64,000 nucleotides of DNA from Streptomyces sp. 1331.2 (GCF_900199205.1 NZ_OBMJ01000001.1:5263001-5327000), one strand, 5' to 3'; shown: positions 52,929 to 61,093, counted from the stretch's first letter. Notes: a model not told the origin generated them from the sequence alone. Numbers and translations: made by a program.

Positions 52929-53971
52929 GCGAGGTCGGGGAGACCCGGGAAGTCAGCGAAGCCCGCGAGGCCCGCGAGGCCCGGGAAGTCCGGGAGGTCC
53001 GAGCGTTCTGGCAGGCCCTGGGCCTGCCCGGACTGGTCGACGTGCACACCCACTTCATGCCGAAGAACGTCCTCGACAAGGTCTGGGCGTACTTCGACGC
53101 GGCCGGCCCGCTGATCGACCGGCCCTGGCCGATCACCTACCGCGAGGCCGAGGCCGAACGGGTGCGGCGGCTGCGGGAGTTCGGCGTCCGGGCGTTCACG
53201 GCCATGCTCTACCCGCACAAGCCGGGCATGGCCGCCTGGCTGAACGCCTGGGCCGTCGACTTCGCCGCCCGCACCCCGGACTGCCTGCACACCGCGACCT
53301 TCTTCCCCGAGCCCGGGGCAGCCGGATACGTCGCCCGGGCGATCGAGGACGGCGCCCGGGTGTTCAAGGCGCACCTGCAGGTCGGCGGCTACGACCCGAC
53401 GGACCCGCACCTGGACGAGGTCTGGGGGCTGCTCGCCGAGACCGGCACCCCGGTGGTCAGCCACTGCGGATCCGGGCCGGTGGCGGGCAAGTTCACCGGT
53501 CCCGGCCCGATCGGCGAGGTGCTGGCCCGGTACCCGGGGCTGGTCCTGGTGGTCGCCCACCTCGGCATGTCCGAGTACCGCGACTTCCTCGACCTGGCCG
53601 AGCGCCACCCGTCCGTCCGGCTGGACACCACCATGGCGTTCACCGACTTCGTCGAGGCCGAGGACCCGTTCCCGCGCGGGGAACTGCCGCGACTGCGCGG
53701 CTTGCAGGACCGCGTCCTGCTCGGCACCGACTTCCCGAACATCCCGTACCGCTACCTCCACCAGCTGGAGGCGCTGGCCGGGTTGGGGCTGGGGGAGGAG
53801 TGGCTGCGGGCGGTCTGCCACGACAACGGCGCCGCGCTGTTCGGGCTCGGCCCGTCCTTCGGGCTCGGCCCGTCCGTCGGGCTCGGCCCGTCCGTCGGGC
53901 TCGGCCCGTCCGTCGGGCTCGGCCCGTCCGTCGGGCTCGGCCCGTCCATCGGGCTCGACAGAGCGGGCTGA
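52925..53971 (+). CDS. Amidohydrolase (ACMSD-type) with repeat-derived ends
   Basis: A 348-residue TIM-barrel metal hydrolase/decarboxylase of the amidohydrolase_2 family. Motifs: VDVHTHFMP (first metal ligands), FKAHLQVGGYDP, VSHCGS, VVAHLGMSEY and LLGTDFPNIPY (Asp). The first 26 residues are a repeat of EAREAREV-like units and the last 35 are six units of GLGPSV; neither belongs to the family and both come from DNA tandem repeats. GTG 52925 overlaps the AidB stop (GTGA). It is the last gene of the TetR operon. Substrate unknown. Confidence 0.85.
   Translation: MSEVGETREVSEAREAREAREVREVRAFWQALGLPGLVDVHTHFMPKNVLDKVWAYFDAAGPLIDRPWPITYREAEAERVRRLREFGVRAFTAMLYPHKPGMAAWLNAWAVDFAARTPDCLHTATFFPEPGAAGYVARAIEDGARVFKAHLQVGGYDPTDPHLDEVWGLLAETGTPVVSHCGSGPVAGKFTGPGPIGEVLARYPGLVLVVAHLGMSEYRDFLDLAERHPSVRLDTTMAFTDFVEAEDPFPRGELPRLRGLQDRVLLGTDFPNIPYRYLHQLEALAGLGLGEEWLRAVCHDNGAALFGLGPSFGLGPSVGLGPSVGLGPSVGLGPSVGLGPSIGLDRAG
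52940..53001 (+). repeat. 9-bp-based repeat at the start of the amidohydrolase gene
   Basis: Degenerate GCCCGCGAG / GTCCGGGAG units coding the EAREAREAREVREV stretch. Confidence 0.75.
53843..53950 (+). repeat. 18-bp tandem repeat at the end of the amidohydrolase gene
   Basis: Six units of GGGCTCGGCCCGTCCGTC, nearly identical (first ends TTC, last ATC), in frame, coding GLGPSV. The stop follows 21 bases later. Confidence 0.95.
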
Positions 53972-54796
53972 TCAGCGCACCGCCCGAAGGACCCCCAGCG
54001 CGTCCGCGTGCAGTCCGGGCGCGGCGACGAGGATGCTGTCGGAGCCGGCCGTCCAGGCCGATCCGGCGGCGTCCGTCACCGCCGCGCCCGCCTCGCTCGC
54101 GATCAGCGCGCCGGGCAGCAGGTTGCCTGCGTCCAGGCCGTACTGCCAGAACAGCGCCAGGTGCCCGGAGCCGACCTGCGCGACCTGGAGCGCCGTCGGG
54201 CCGAGGTTGCGCACCGCCAGGACTGCGCCCGCCATCGCGGACAGCGACTCGCCCGCACGGCGCAGCGCCACCGGGTCCGCGGCCACCGCGGGCGGCTGGC
54301 TGGTGGTGGCGACGGTGATCGCCAGTTCGCGCTCCAGCGGCGCGATGGCCAGCCCGTCCAGGTCGGCGCCGCCGCCCAGCACGGCCCGGTAGGTGCGCCC
54401 GCCGTCCAGCTCCGGGGCGTGCACCACGGCCAGCACCGCCGCGCCGTCCCGCACCAGCGTGGCAGTGACCGCCCAGTGCGGCTGGCCGAGCAGGTACTGC
54501 ACCGCGCCGTCGGTCGCGTCGCACAGCCACCACTCGCCCTCGGCGGGCATCGAACCGTCGAGTTCCTCCGGCACCCAGCCGGCCTGCGGGCGCAGCGCCG
54601 TCAGCCGCTCCCGCAGGCCGGCGGCGGCCGGGCCGTCCAGCTCCGCGAAGCGCGCCCCCGCCTCCGCGAGGGTCCGCGCCGTGGTGGGCTCGGTGGACCG
54701 ACGTGCCGCCAGCTCCGCGCCGACCGCGCGCACCGCGGCCTCCACACCCTCCGCCAGCGTCCACAGCTCGTTCGTCTCGTACGACTCGATCGGCAT
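53972..54796 (-). CDS. Inositol monophosphatase family protein
   Basis: A 274-residue protein of the IMPase/FBPase superfamily. The metal motif is Glu78 (PEELDGS), Asp93 and Asp96 (LCDATDGAVQY), a variant of the usual DPIDGT; the second site is GALIASEAGAAVTDAAGS. The replacement of Pro-Ile by Ala-Thr and Thr by Ala may alter activity. Substrate not known. ATG 54796 follows GAGGAGGGG. Its stop abuts the stop of the convergent amidohydrolase gene with no space; it diverges from the double-Lrp gene. Confidence 0.82.
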   Translation of the reverse strand: MPIESYETNELWTLAEGVEAAVRAVGAELAARRSTEPTTARTLAEAGARFAELDGPAAAGLRERLTALRPQAGWVPEELDGSMPAEGEWWLCDATDGAVQYLLGQPHWAVTATLVRDGAAVLAVVHAPELDGGRTYRAVLGGGADLDGLAIAPLERELAITVATTSQPPAVAADPVALRRAGESLSAMAGAVLAVRNLGPTALQVAQVGSGHLALFWQYGLDAGNLLPGALIASEAGAAVTDAAGSAWTAGSDSILVAAPGLHADALGVLRAVR

Positions 54797-54909
54797 GGTG
54801 ACCCCTCCTCGCTCCCGGCCGGGCCGCTCCGGCCCCGCAGGACAAGGTGTAGCGTCAGGGCTGCCGAACAGGACGCTCAAGTGGTCGAGAACGACGGAGA
54901 TCGGACACC

Positions 54910-55902
54910 ATGGACCTCACCACGACTGATCCGGACAATGTGCTGGACGCCCTCGACCGCCGCCTGGTCTGCGCCCTGCAGGTGGACGGACGGGCCGAGC
55001 CCGGCCGGATCGCCGAGGTGCTGGGCGTCTCGGCCCGCACCGTCACCCGCCGACTGGCCCGGATGCGGCAGGCCGGCGTGCTGCGGGTGGTGCGGATGCC
55101 CGACGTGGAGGACGCCGCGGTCGGTGCGCTGCTGCTGCGGGTCCGGGTGCTGAGCGGCCGGGTCGACGTCGTCGCGCAGGCGCTGGCCGACCGCCCCGAC
55201 ATCCCCTTCGTCGACGTGATGCTCGGCGGCCACGAGGTCGGCGCCGTGATGCTGACCGACGCCGGCTCCCGCGACCGGCTGCTGTACGGGCAGCTGCCCG
55301 CGACGAGCGCCGTCACCGAGACCATCACCCACGCCGTGCTGCACGCCTTCGCCGACGCCGGGCAGTGGCAGGCAGGCCACCTGACCGAGGAGGAGGCCGC
55401 CGCGCTCGCCCGGCCCGCCGTCCCGCGCCCCGCCACGCCCCCGCCGCTGGACGCCCTCGACCGCGCGCTGCTGGGCCGGTTGGGCGAGGACGCCCGGCAG
55501 TCCCACGCCGTCCTGGCCGCGGCCGTCGGCGCGCCCGAGTCGACCGTGCGCCGCCGGCTGCACCGGCTGGACGGGCTCGGGCTGCTGCGCACCCATGCCA
55601 CCGTCGACCCCCGGCTGCTCGGCATGGCCGTGGACGCCAACCTCTGGCTGGACGTGCCACCCGGCCGGCTCGCCGAGGTCGGCACGGCGCTGGCCCGCCA
55701 CCCCCAGGTGCACGGCGTGTTCGCCACCAGCGGCCCGACCAACCTGCTGGCCACCCTCTTCTGCACGGACCACGACGAGCTGTACCGCTTCCTCACCGAC
55801 ACCCTGGGCCCGCTCGGGGCCGCCCGCGCCGAGACCACGATCACCGCCCGCGCGGTGAAACGGTCCGGCGTCCTGCTCCGGCAGCCGCCCCGGAAGCCGT
55901 GA
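54910..55902 (+). CDS. Lrp/AsnC regulator with two fused Lrp halves
   Basis: A 330-residue regulator with two HTH_AsnC domains: residues 10-62 (LVCALQVDGRAEPGRIAEVLGVSARTVTRRL) and about 176-228 (LLGRLGEDARQSHAVLAAAVGAPESTVRRRL), each followed by a ligand/dimer domain. Tandem Lrp proteins are common in Streptomyces; they bind amino acids or related effectors. ATG 54910 lies about 110 bases from the divergent IMPase-like gene, which is its probable target. The ligand cannot be told. Confidence 0.88.
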   Translation: MDLTTTDPDNVLDALDRRLVCALQVDGRAEPGRIAEVLGVSARTVTRRLARMRQAGVLRVVRMPDVEDAAVGALLLRVRVLSGRVDVVAQALADRPDIPFVDVMLGGHEVGAVMLTDAGSRDRLLYGQLPATSAVTETITHAVLHAFADAGQWQAGHLTEEEAAALARPAVPRPATPPPLDALDRALLGRLGEDARQSHAVLAAAVGAPESTVRRRLHRLDGLGLLRTHATVDPRLLGMAVDANLWLDVPPGRLAEVGTALARHPQVHGVFATSGPTNLLATLFCTDHDELYRFLTDTLGPLGAARAETTITARAVKRSGVLLRQPPRKP

Positions 55903-56031
55903 GCGGTGACCGGCCCTCACCTGCGGGGTGATCGACGCCCACCGTCCGGCCGGGCAGGGTGGAGGCGCCCGGGGCGGCCGGGCGGCCGCCCCGGCCCCGG
56001 GATCCCACCCCCGAGCAGGAGGCGATCCGCC

Positions 56032-56223
56032 ATGTCCGCCCACGCGAACACCCTGACCGCCGGGTACGTCTGGATCCTGCTGCGGGCCGCGGCGGTGGCC
56101 CTGTTCGCCGTCCTGCAGCTCACTGCTCCACCGCGGACTGCAGGAAGCGCACCGTCTCCGCGTCGGCCGGGAGGAAGGTCTCCATGGCCAGCTCGGAGAC
56201 GGTCACGTCCAGCGGCGTGTTGA
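56032..56223 (+). pseudogene. Possible truncated small membrane ORF
   Basis: ATG 56032 follows a perfect AGGAGG eight bases away. The first 30 residues (to about VALFAVLQLT) look like one membrane helix, but the frame then runs into sequence antisense to the end of the XRE gene and reads as Pro/Arg/Ser-rich filler. I read it as a small membrane protein gene whose 3' part was lost, or a real 63-residue protein; evidence for either is thin. Confidence 0.3.
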
Positions 56224-56962
56224 AGGTCGCGATGGTGGAGAGGAAGGAGAGGATCCGTCCCTCGTGGCGGATCCGCAGCGGCAGCGCGAACGGGGAGCCC
56301 TCCGCACCCGGGCCTACGGCAGAACCGTCCGCGGGGCAGTCCGCAGGGCCGTCGGACGGCTCGGGGTAGTCGCGGACCTCCTCGTACAGCCGCCGCAGCG
56401 GCTCGGAGCGGACCAGCTCCAGCTTCTGCTCCATCCGTTCCAGCAGGTGCCGCCGCCACTCCCGCAGGTTGACGATGCGCGGCGCCAGCCCGTCCGGGTG
56501 GAGGGTGACCCGGATCGCGTTGAGCGGCGGCTGCAGCAGGTGCGGGGCGACGCCGTCCAGGAGCAGCCCGAGCGAACGGTTGGCCGCCAGGACGCGGAAG
56601 CTCCCGTCGACGACGACCGTCGGGTACGGGTCGTGGGCGGCCAGCAGCCGCTCCATGCCGCCGCGCAGCGCGTCCATCGAGGGGGCGTCGAGCGGGGTCT
56701 CGGGGTAGTGCGGGGCGTAGCCGGCGGCGAGCAGCAGGGCGTTGCGCTCGCGCACCGGGACGTCCAGCTGTTCGGCCAGCCGCAGCACCAGCTCCCGGCT
56801 CGGGCGGGCGCGGCCGTTCTCCACGAAGCTGAGGTGGCGGGCCGAGGAGTCCGCCCGCAGGGCCAGTTGGAGTTGGCTGAGCTGTCGTCGTTCCCGCCAG
56901 CCGCGCAGCAGTGGTCCGACGCCGGTTCCCGTCGGGCCGCCCATGCCCGCCATGATCGTCAT
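56120..56962 (-). CDS. XRE family regulator with MmyB-like ligand domain
   Basis: A 280-residue regulator. An XRE helix-turn-helix (about 18-72: RERRQLSQLQLALRADSSARHLSFVENGRARPSRELVLRLAEQLDVP) is followed by the MmyB-like PAS-type domain (DPYPTVVVDGSFRVLAANRSLGLLL and WRRHLLERM). In Streptomyces such proteins control a neighbouring oxidoreductase or fatty-acid-responsive gene. Residues about 203-222 are a Gly/Ala/Asp-rich loop (PSDGPADCPADGS). Starts at 56962, 56953 or 56944 are possible; no ribosome site separates them. It ends over the possible small ORF at 56032. Confidence 0.85.
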   Translation of the reverse strand: MTIMAGMGGPTGTGVGPLLRGWRERRQLSQLQLALRADSSARHLSFVENGRARPSRELVLRLAEQLDVPVRERNALLLAAGYAPHYPETPLDAPSMDALRGGMERLLAAHDPYPTVVVDGSFRVLAANRSLGLLLDGVAPHLLQPPLNAIRVTLHPDGLAPRIVNLREWRRHLLERMEQKLELVRSEPLRRLYEEVRDYPEPSDGPADCPADGSAVGPGAEGSPFALPLRIRHEGRILSFLSTIATFNTPLDVTVSELAMETFLPADAETVRFLQSAVEQ

Positions 56963-57040
56963 GGACCGGGACGGTACTCGAACGAGCTCGCTCGGCGGGA
57001 GGGGGCACCCCCTGCTCGGACCGGACGCGGGTGCCGGACC

Positions 57041-57523
57041 TCAGACGCCGGTGCTGGAACCCGGTCGGACGACCATGAGCACCACGACCACGGCCCACAG
57101 CAGGTTGAACACCCCGGCCGTCATCGGCAGCAGGCGCAGACCGCCCACGGCCTTGGTGCGCCGCTCGTCCGCCGAGTCGAGGCCGAGCGCGTCCACGGCG
57201 GCCTGCTGGCCGGGCAGGACGAAGAGCAGCAGCGCGAGCGCGGCGATCGCGGTCAGCACCATCGAGACGATCAGCCAGGACTGGCCGATCACGTCCATGA
57301 CCTGGGCCAGGCCGATGCCCAGCACCGGCACGGCGACTCCCAGCAGCGCGTAGACCTGGGTGATCCGGTGCAGAACGCGCAGCACGCCCGCGTCGGAGGC
57401 CTGGTCCGGCCCGCCGGCCAGCGCGGCCTTCGCCCGGCGCGGGAACATGCTGACGGCCACCGCGACCGGGCCTATGAACAGGACCGACACGAGGACGTGC
57501 AGGCTCAGCAGGAACTTGGCCAT
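57041..57523 (-). CDS. DUF2269-like four-helix membrane protein
   Basis: A 160-residue membrane protein with hydrophobic segments at about 4-24, 55-75, 82-103 and 135-155. The start MAKFLLSLHVLVSVLFIGPVAVAVSMFPRRA resembles DUF2269 proteins. Function unknown. ATG 57523 with AAAGGG upstream. It lies upstream of the XRE gene on the same strand with an 78-base gap, so it may be part of the regulator's small regulon. Confidence 0.75.
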   Translation of the reverse strand: MAKFLLSLHVLVSVLFIGPVAVAVSMFPRRAKAALAGGPDQASDAGVLRVLHRITQVYALLGVAVPVLGIGLAQVMDVIGQSWLIVSMVLTAIAALALLLFVLPGQQAAVDALGLDSADERRTKAVGGLRLLPMTAGVFNLLWAVVVVLMVVRPGSSTGV

Positions 57524-57670
57524 GGCGGGGCACCCTTTGGTCCGGTGGCGTTGGGATCGGTGGGCGCGCGCGGTCGGCGGGCCCACGACCAGGCACCGTA
57601 ACACCGTTTATCCACAGGCCCGGCGTGCGGGTCCGGTGCAGGCCCCGGGCCGTGCCAGGTCGCGCGGGGC

Positions 57671-57758
57671 CAGCCCGCGGCCGGTGGCGAGGGTCAGCCC
57701 GTGGCCGGTGGCGAGGGGTCAGCCCGCGGCCGGTGGCGAGGGGTCAGCCCGTGGCCGG
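57671..57758. repeat. 24/25-bp tandem repeat overlapping the end of the PPTase gene
   Basis: Three and a half units of CAGCCCGYGGCCGGTGGCGA-GGGT, alternating C and T at one base (CGCGG, CGTGG, CGCGG, CGTGG). The PPTase stop codon and last codons lie in the final copy. Confidence 0.9.
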
Positions 57759-58457
57759 CGCCGTGAGCTCCACGATCCGCGGCGGGGCGGTGCTGACGGC
57801 CGCGACGGCGGCGCCGTGCTCCGGGTCGGTCCAGTCGACCAGGTGCAGGTCCTCGTACCGGCTGCGCAGCGGGGGCCCGGGCGGGACGGTCAGCGGCAGG
57901 GCGGAGAGGTCGATCCGGCCGAGGGTGTCCAGGGTGGCCCGGCCGATCTTGATCAGCGACTCCTTGCGCACCCACTGCCGCAGGAACGCCCGGTCCGGCT
58001 CCGGGTCGGCCTCGACCGCGGCCAGCTCGGCCGGGGCGAGCACCCGGCGGGCGACCGCGCCCAGCGAGCCGCCCCGGGCGGACAGCTCGACGTCCACGCC
58101 GATCGGCCGGTAGCCGGCGCCCGCCGCGACCACGCCCCGGGTGTGCGACAGGCTCACGTGCACCCCCGGGTGGTCCGGCAGGTACGGCTTGCCGTGGTCG
58201 GCCAGCCCGCAGTCCGGGCACTGCTGGGCGAGCACCAGGCCTTCGGCCGGGATGCCGAGCAGTCGGGCGGCGCAGAGCCGGACCAGCAGGTGCCCGGCGG
58301 TGAAGTCGGTCCGCCCGGACTCGTGCCGGAAGCGTGCCGCGCGCTCCCGTTCGAGTGCGGTCAGCAGGTGTTCGCTCGCCTCGGGGTGCCGTAGTACGGC
58401 GTCGGCGGACGCCACGACGACGAGCGGCGCGTTCCGGTCCAGGGCCTCGGTGGTCAT
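57744..58457 (-). CDS. 4'-phosphopantetheinyl transferase, Sfp type
   Basis: A 237-residue Sfp-type enzyme that transfers phosphopantetheine from CoA to carrier proteins of polyketide, peptide or fatty acid synthesis. Seen: GKPYLPDHPGVHVSLSHT (about 89-106), GVDVEL with Mg2+ ligands Asp122 and Glu124, and the third motif WVRKESLIK (162-170, usually W..KEA..K). A CPDCG pair near 80 may bind zinc. The substrate carrier is not in the window. ATG 58457. It is a single gene; its 3' end sits in a tandem repeat. Confidence 0.92.
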   Translation of the reverse strand: MTTEALDRNAPLVVVASADAVLRHPEASEHLLTALERERAARFRHESGRTDFTAGHLLVRLCAARLLGIPAEGLVLAQQCPDCGLADHGKPYLPDHPGVHVSLSHTRGVVAAGAGYRPIGVDVELSARGGSLGAVARRVLAPAELAAVEADPEPDRAFLRQWVRKESLIKIGRATLDTLGRIDLSALPLTVPPGPPLRSRYEDLHLVDWTDPEHGAAVAAVSTAPPRIVELTAPATG

Positions 58458-58579
58458 GCCTCCAACCTAGCCCGATCCCGCCGGCCCCAAGCCCCGTGCC
58501 CTCGGGGGCCGGACCGGTGGGGACCGGCAGGGGAGCGCGCCGGGGACCGTGGGTGGCCGTTCGTGGGAACTCCGGATCG

Positions 58580-58620
58580 GATTCGAGGTCCTGGAGGGAG
58601 TGAATCGTCCGATTCGAGGT
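58580..58620 (+). promoter_or_regulatory. Direct and inverted repeats before the LPxTG protein gene
   Basis: GATTCGAGGT occurs at 58580-58589 and 58611-58620, and GAATCG-TC-CGATTC (58602-58615) is a small palindrome between and over them. Spacing of 31 bases is three helical turns. Candidate operator; the regulator is unknown. Confidence 0.45.
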
Positions 58621-58713
58621 TGGATGTCCTGGATCTGTGGGATGGTCAGCAAATATCACAGAACATGGCAGGCCGTCCGGCCCTGCCCTTTTCCATGCGC
58701 GGAGGAATTGTCG

Positions 58714-60246
58714 ATGGGTCAGGCAACCGGTTCGCCGGGTCACAGAACGACCGCCGTGAGGACACCTGCCACCCGCGGCCGCCGGGCCGTCCGGGCCGCG
58801 GTGGCGACCGCCGTCGCCGCGCTGCCGCTGGCCGCCGTGCTGACGGTCGGCTCGGCCGCCCCGCTGGCGCCGCCGTTGGGCGCCTGCACCGGACCCGACT
58901 GCCCCGCCACCTGGCCGCCGCCGAACAACGGTGACTTCACCGGCCGGGACTCCACCATCAACGTCTTCACCGGCGGCGACTACACCGTGAACGGCCGCGC
59001 CGCCGAGGCCGAGGGAAAAATCGTCACGCTGGGGAACCTGACCGTCGACAAGAACGGCGGCGGGGTCTACAACATGGGCGTCGTCGGTGTCGGCTCCCGC
59101 GTCGTGCCGCCCAACGGCAGCGACTTCGTGACCACCGGCGGCAGCGTCGACGTCAAGACCGGCAACCGGATCCTGATCGGCGGCAGCGACTCCCACGGCC
59201 CGGCCTTCGGCAACCTGCGCCACGCGGGCAGCGTCACCGGCACCGTCAACATCGACCCCACCGGCCAGTCGATCCAGGACCCGAACGCGGCCGCGCCGTA
59301 CCAGACGGTGCTGACCCAGATCGAGGAGGTCTCCGACTGCGTCGGGCGGGCCGCCGCGACCGGAACGGTCGACATCTCCTCCAGCCAGGCCACCTTCACC
59401 GGAGACGGGACCAGCATGAAGCAGGTCTTCAACGTCACCGGGAACCTCACTTCGCCCACCGGCGGGCAGATCGGCCTGGTCTTCAACAACATCCCGGCCG
59501 GCGCCACCGTCGTGGTGAACATGCTCGGTGACAGTCCGATCATCAACACCTACACGGGCACCGGTCTGGCCGGGGACCAGACCACCGCCATGCGGTCGAA
59601 GCTGATGTACAACTTCCCGACCGCGACTTCGGCCCAGATCCTCGGCAGCGCGCAGTTCCAGGGCTCGGTCCTGGCCGGCAACCCGGGCGGGACCACGACC
59701 ATCGCCCAAGCGGGCATGAACGGGCGGGTGTACCTGGCGGGCAACCTGATCCACACCGGGACGGGCGGCTACGAGATCCACAGCTACCCGTTCGACGGGG
59801 ACCTGCCGGAGTGCACGGTGACGCCGAGTCCGTCGCCGACGTCCTCCTCGCCCTCGCCGACGTCGCCGAGTCCGACGTCGCCGAGTCCGACGTCGCCCAG
59901 CCCCACCTCTCCCTCCCCGACGTCTCCGTCCCCGACTTCGCCGTCGCCGACGTCTTCGAGCCCGACGAAGCCCAGCCCCACCTCTCCGTCGCCGACCTCG
60001 CCGAGCCCGACCCGCACCGGCCACAGCCCGAAGCCGTCGACGTCGAGTGCGGATCCGACCAGCCACCACCCGACGGAGCACCCGACCGGGCACAACTCCG
60101 CCAGCCACCACCCGGGTGGCGGCGGTGAGTTGCCCTCCACGGGTGCGGGCAACGCCCCGGTGGTCTTCGGCCTGGCAGGCGTCGGCCTGCTCGGTCTCGG
60201 TGGCCTGGCCGTGATGGCCGCCCGCCGCCGCGGCCGCCACGGCTGA
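58714..60246 (+). CDS. Choice-of-anchor A surface protein with (PSPTS)n stalk and LPxTG sorting signal
   Basis: A 510-residue cell-wall protein. Signal peptide about 1-49 with basic lead (RGRRAVR). Residues 60-365 form a choice-of-anchor A domain (FNVFTGGDY-type start NVFTGGDYTV, LVFNNIPAGATVVVNMLGDSP, NFPTATSAQILGSAQFQGSVLAGNP). Residues 369-440 are a stalk of PSPTS repeats, then a His/Ser/Pro-rich piece, then LPSTG (473-477), a hydrophobic helix and RRRGRHG, the sortase signal. Function as adhesin or coat protein is inference. ATG 58714 follows GGAGGA. No sortase gene is local. Confidence 0.9.
   Translation: MGQATGSPGHRTTAVRTPATRGRRAVRAAVATAVAALPLAAVLTVGSAAPLAPPLGACTGPDCPATWPPPNNGDFTGRDSTINVFTGGDYTVNGRAAEAEGKIVTLGNLTVDKNGGGVYNMGVVGVGSRVVPPNGSDFVTTGGSVDVKTGNRILIGGSDSHGPAFGNLRHAGSVTGTVNIDPTGQSIQDPNAAAPYQTVLTQIEEVSDCVGRAAATGTVDISSSQATFTGDGTSMKQVFNVTGNLTSPTGGQIGLVFNNIPAGATVVVNMLGDSPIINTYTGTGLAGDQTTAMRSKLMYNFPTATSAQILGSAQFQGSVLAGNPGGTTTIAQAGMNGRVYLAGNLIHTGTGGYEIHSYPFDGDLPECTVTPSPSPTSSSPSPTSPSPTSPSPTSPSPTSPSPTSPSPTSPSPTSSSPTKPSPTSPSPTSPSPTRTGHSPKPSTSSADPTSHHPTEHPTGHNSASHHPGGGGELPSTGAGNAPVVFGLAGVGLLGLGGLAVMAARRRGRHG
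59817..60022 (+). repeat. PSPTS-coding repeat
   Basis: About a dozen 15-base units coding PSPTS/PSPTK, in frame, forming the stalk of the surface protein. Confidence 0.9.
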
Positions 60247-60310
60247 CCCACGACCCAGGCCGCCCGCGTCGACCCGACCGGGCGGCCTGGGCACGTCCTG
60301 GGGCCAGGCG

Positions 60311-60488
60311 TAGGGCCCGTCTTCAAACCCCCGCCTGCGGGCCGACGCCGGGGCACGCACCTCGCCGCGTTGTCGTCGGTCGCCAATGCGCTGCATTGGG
60401 CTCCCTCCTCCGCCTTGCGATGCACGCACCCCAACGCCGCCCCGCCCGCCCTCCGGGCGAACGACGGGGGTTTGAAGACGGGCCCTAG
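60311..60488. mobile_element. MITE-like element, 178 bp, with 23-bp perfect terminal inverted repeats
   Basis: Arms 60311-60333 and 60466-60488 are exact complements, beginning TAGGGCCCGTCTTCAAACCC. The ends are TA, as in elements that duplicate TA targets (IS630/Tc1 type). The centre has no coding frame but a hairpin CCAATGC-GCT-GCATTGG (60383-60399). It sits between the surface protein gene and the b-like gene and its right end supplies the TAG stop of the latter. A large structured RNA terminator is the alternative reading. Confidence 0.65.
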
Positions 60489-60991
60489 GAAGGCCGGTTC
60501 TCCGAGAGGAAGCGGTCCACCGTGCGGCGGTGGGCGGCGACGGTGTCCACCGGTTCGCCGACCACCCGGCCGGCCAGGGCGACGGCCAGCTCGCCGACGT
60601 CCTGCCGGAGCCGGTCGGCGGCTGCGGCGCGGTTGGCGGCGATCCGCGCGTGGCTGGTGGCGAGCAGGGCTTCCCGGGCGTGCAGGCCGTCCGAGCGGGC
60701 CGCCGCGATCGCCGCCGCGCCCCGCTGGGCGTACTCCTCGCGGATCCGGGCCGCCTCGTGCCGGGCCGCGCCGATCTCCCGCAGTGCGGCGTCCCGGACG
60801 ACCTCGGCCTCGGCGCGGACCGCCTCCGCGCGTTCGGTACGGCCTTCGGTCGCGTCCCACCGTGCGGCCCGCACCCGCTCGATGCGCGGGAGCAGGCCGC
60901 CGCCGAGGGCCCACATCATCAGGAAGAGCTGGGCCAGGCCGAGGGCCAGGATGGAGGGATCGGGCTTGAGCGGACCGAGTTCGATGTTCAC
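60485..60991 (-). CDS. Orphan ATP synthase subunit b-like protein
   Basis: A 168-residue protein with one membrane helix near the N terminus (ILALGLAQLFLMMWALGGGLL, about 11-31) and then a long charged helix rich in Ala, Arg and Glu, the build of F0 subunit b. The C-terminal TVAAHRRTVDRFLSEN resembles the b-subunit end that binds delta. No other ATP synthase gene is near, so it is a paralogue with an unknown role. GTG 60991 follows AGGGGAGG. The stop TAG lies within the right repeat of the MITE-like element, so the C terminus may have been changed by insertion. Confidence 0.75.
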   Translation of the reverse strand: MNIELGPLKPDPSILALGLAQLFLMMWALGGGLLPRIERVRAARWDATEGRTERAEAVRAEAEVVRDAALREIGAARHEAARIREEYAQRGAAAIAAARSDGLHAREALLATSHARIAANRAAAADRLRQDVGELAVALAGRVVGEPVDTVAAHRRTVDRFLSENRPS

Positions 60992-61010
60992 GCGCAACCT
61001 CCCCTTGGTC

Positions 61011-61023
61011 TGACTGGCAGTCA
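61011..61023. promoter_or_regulatory. Palindrome before the b-like gene
   Basis: TGACT-GGC-AGTCA, perfect 5-bp arms, 20 bases upstream of the GTG start; a candidate repressor site. Confidence 0.4.
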
Positions 61024-61093
61024 AGTGCCGGTCGAGTGGGGGGATTCCCCGGCGTGATGGCGGTCGAACGTTCACTCGACCATGAGCTCGGTC

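Noticed and set aside
53752..53949. Minus-strand frame with DGPSPT repeats opposite the amidohydrolase end
   Set aside because: Produced by the 18-bp repeat being open in several frames; no start signal or context.
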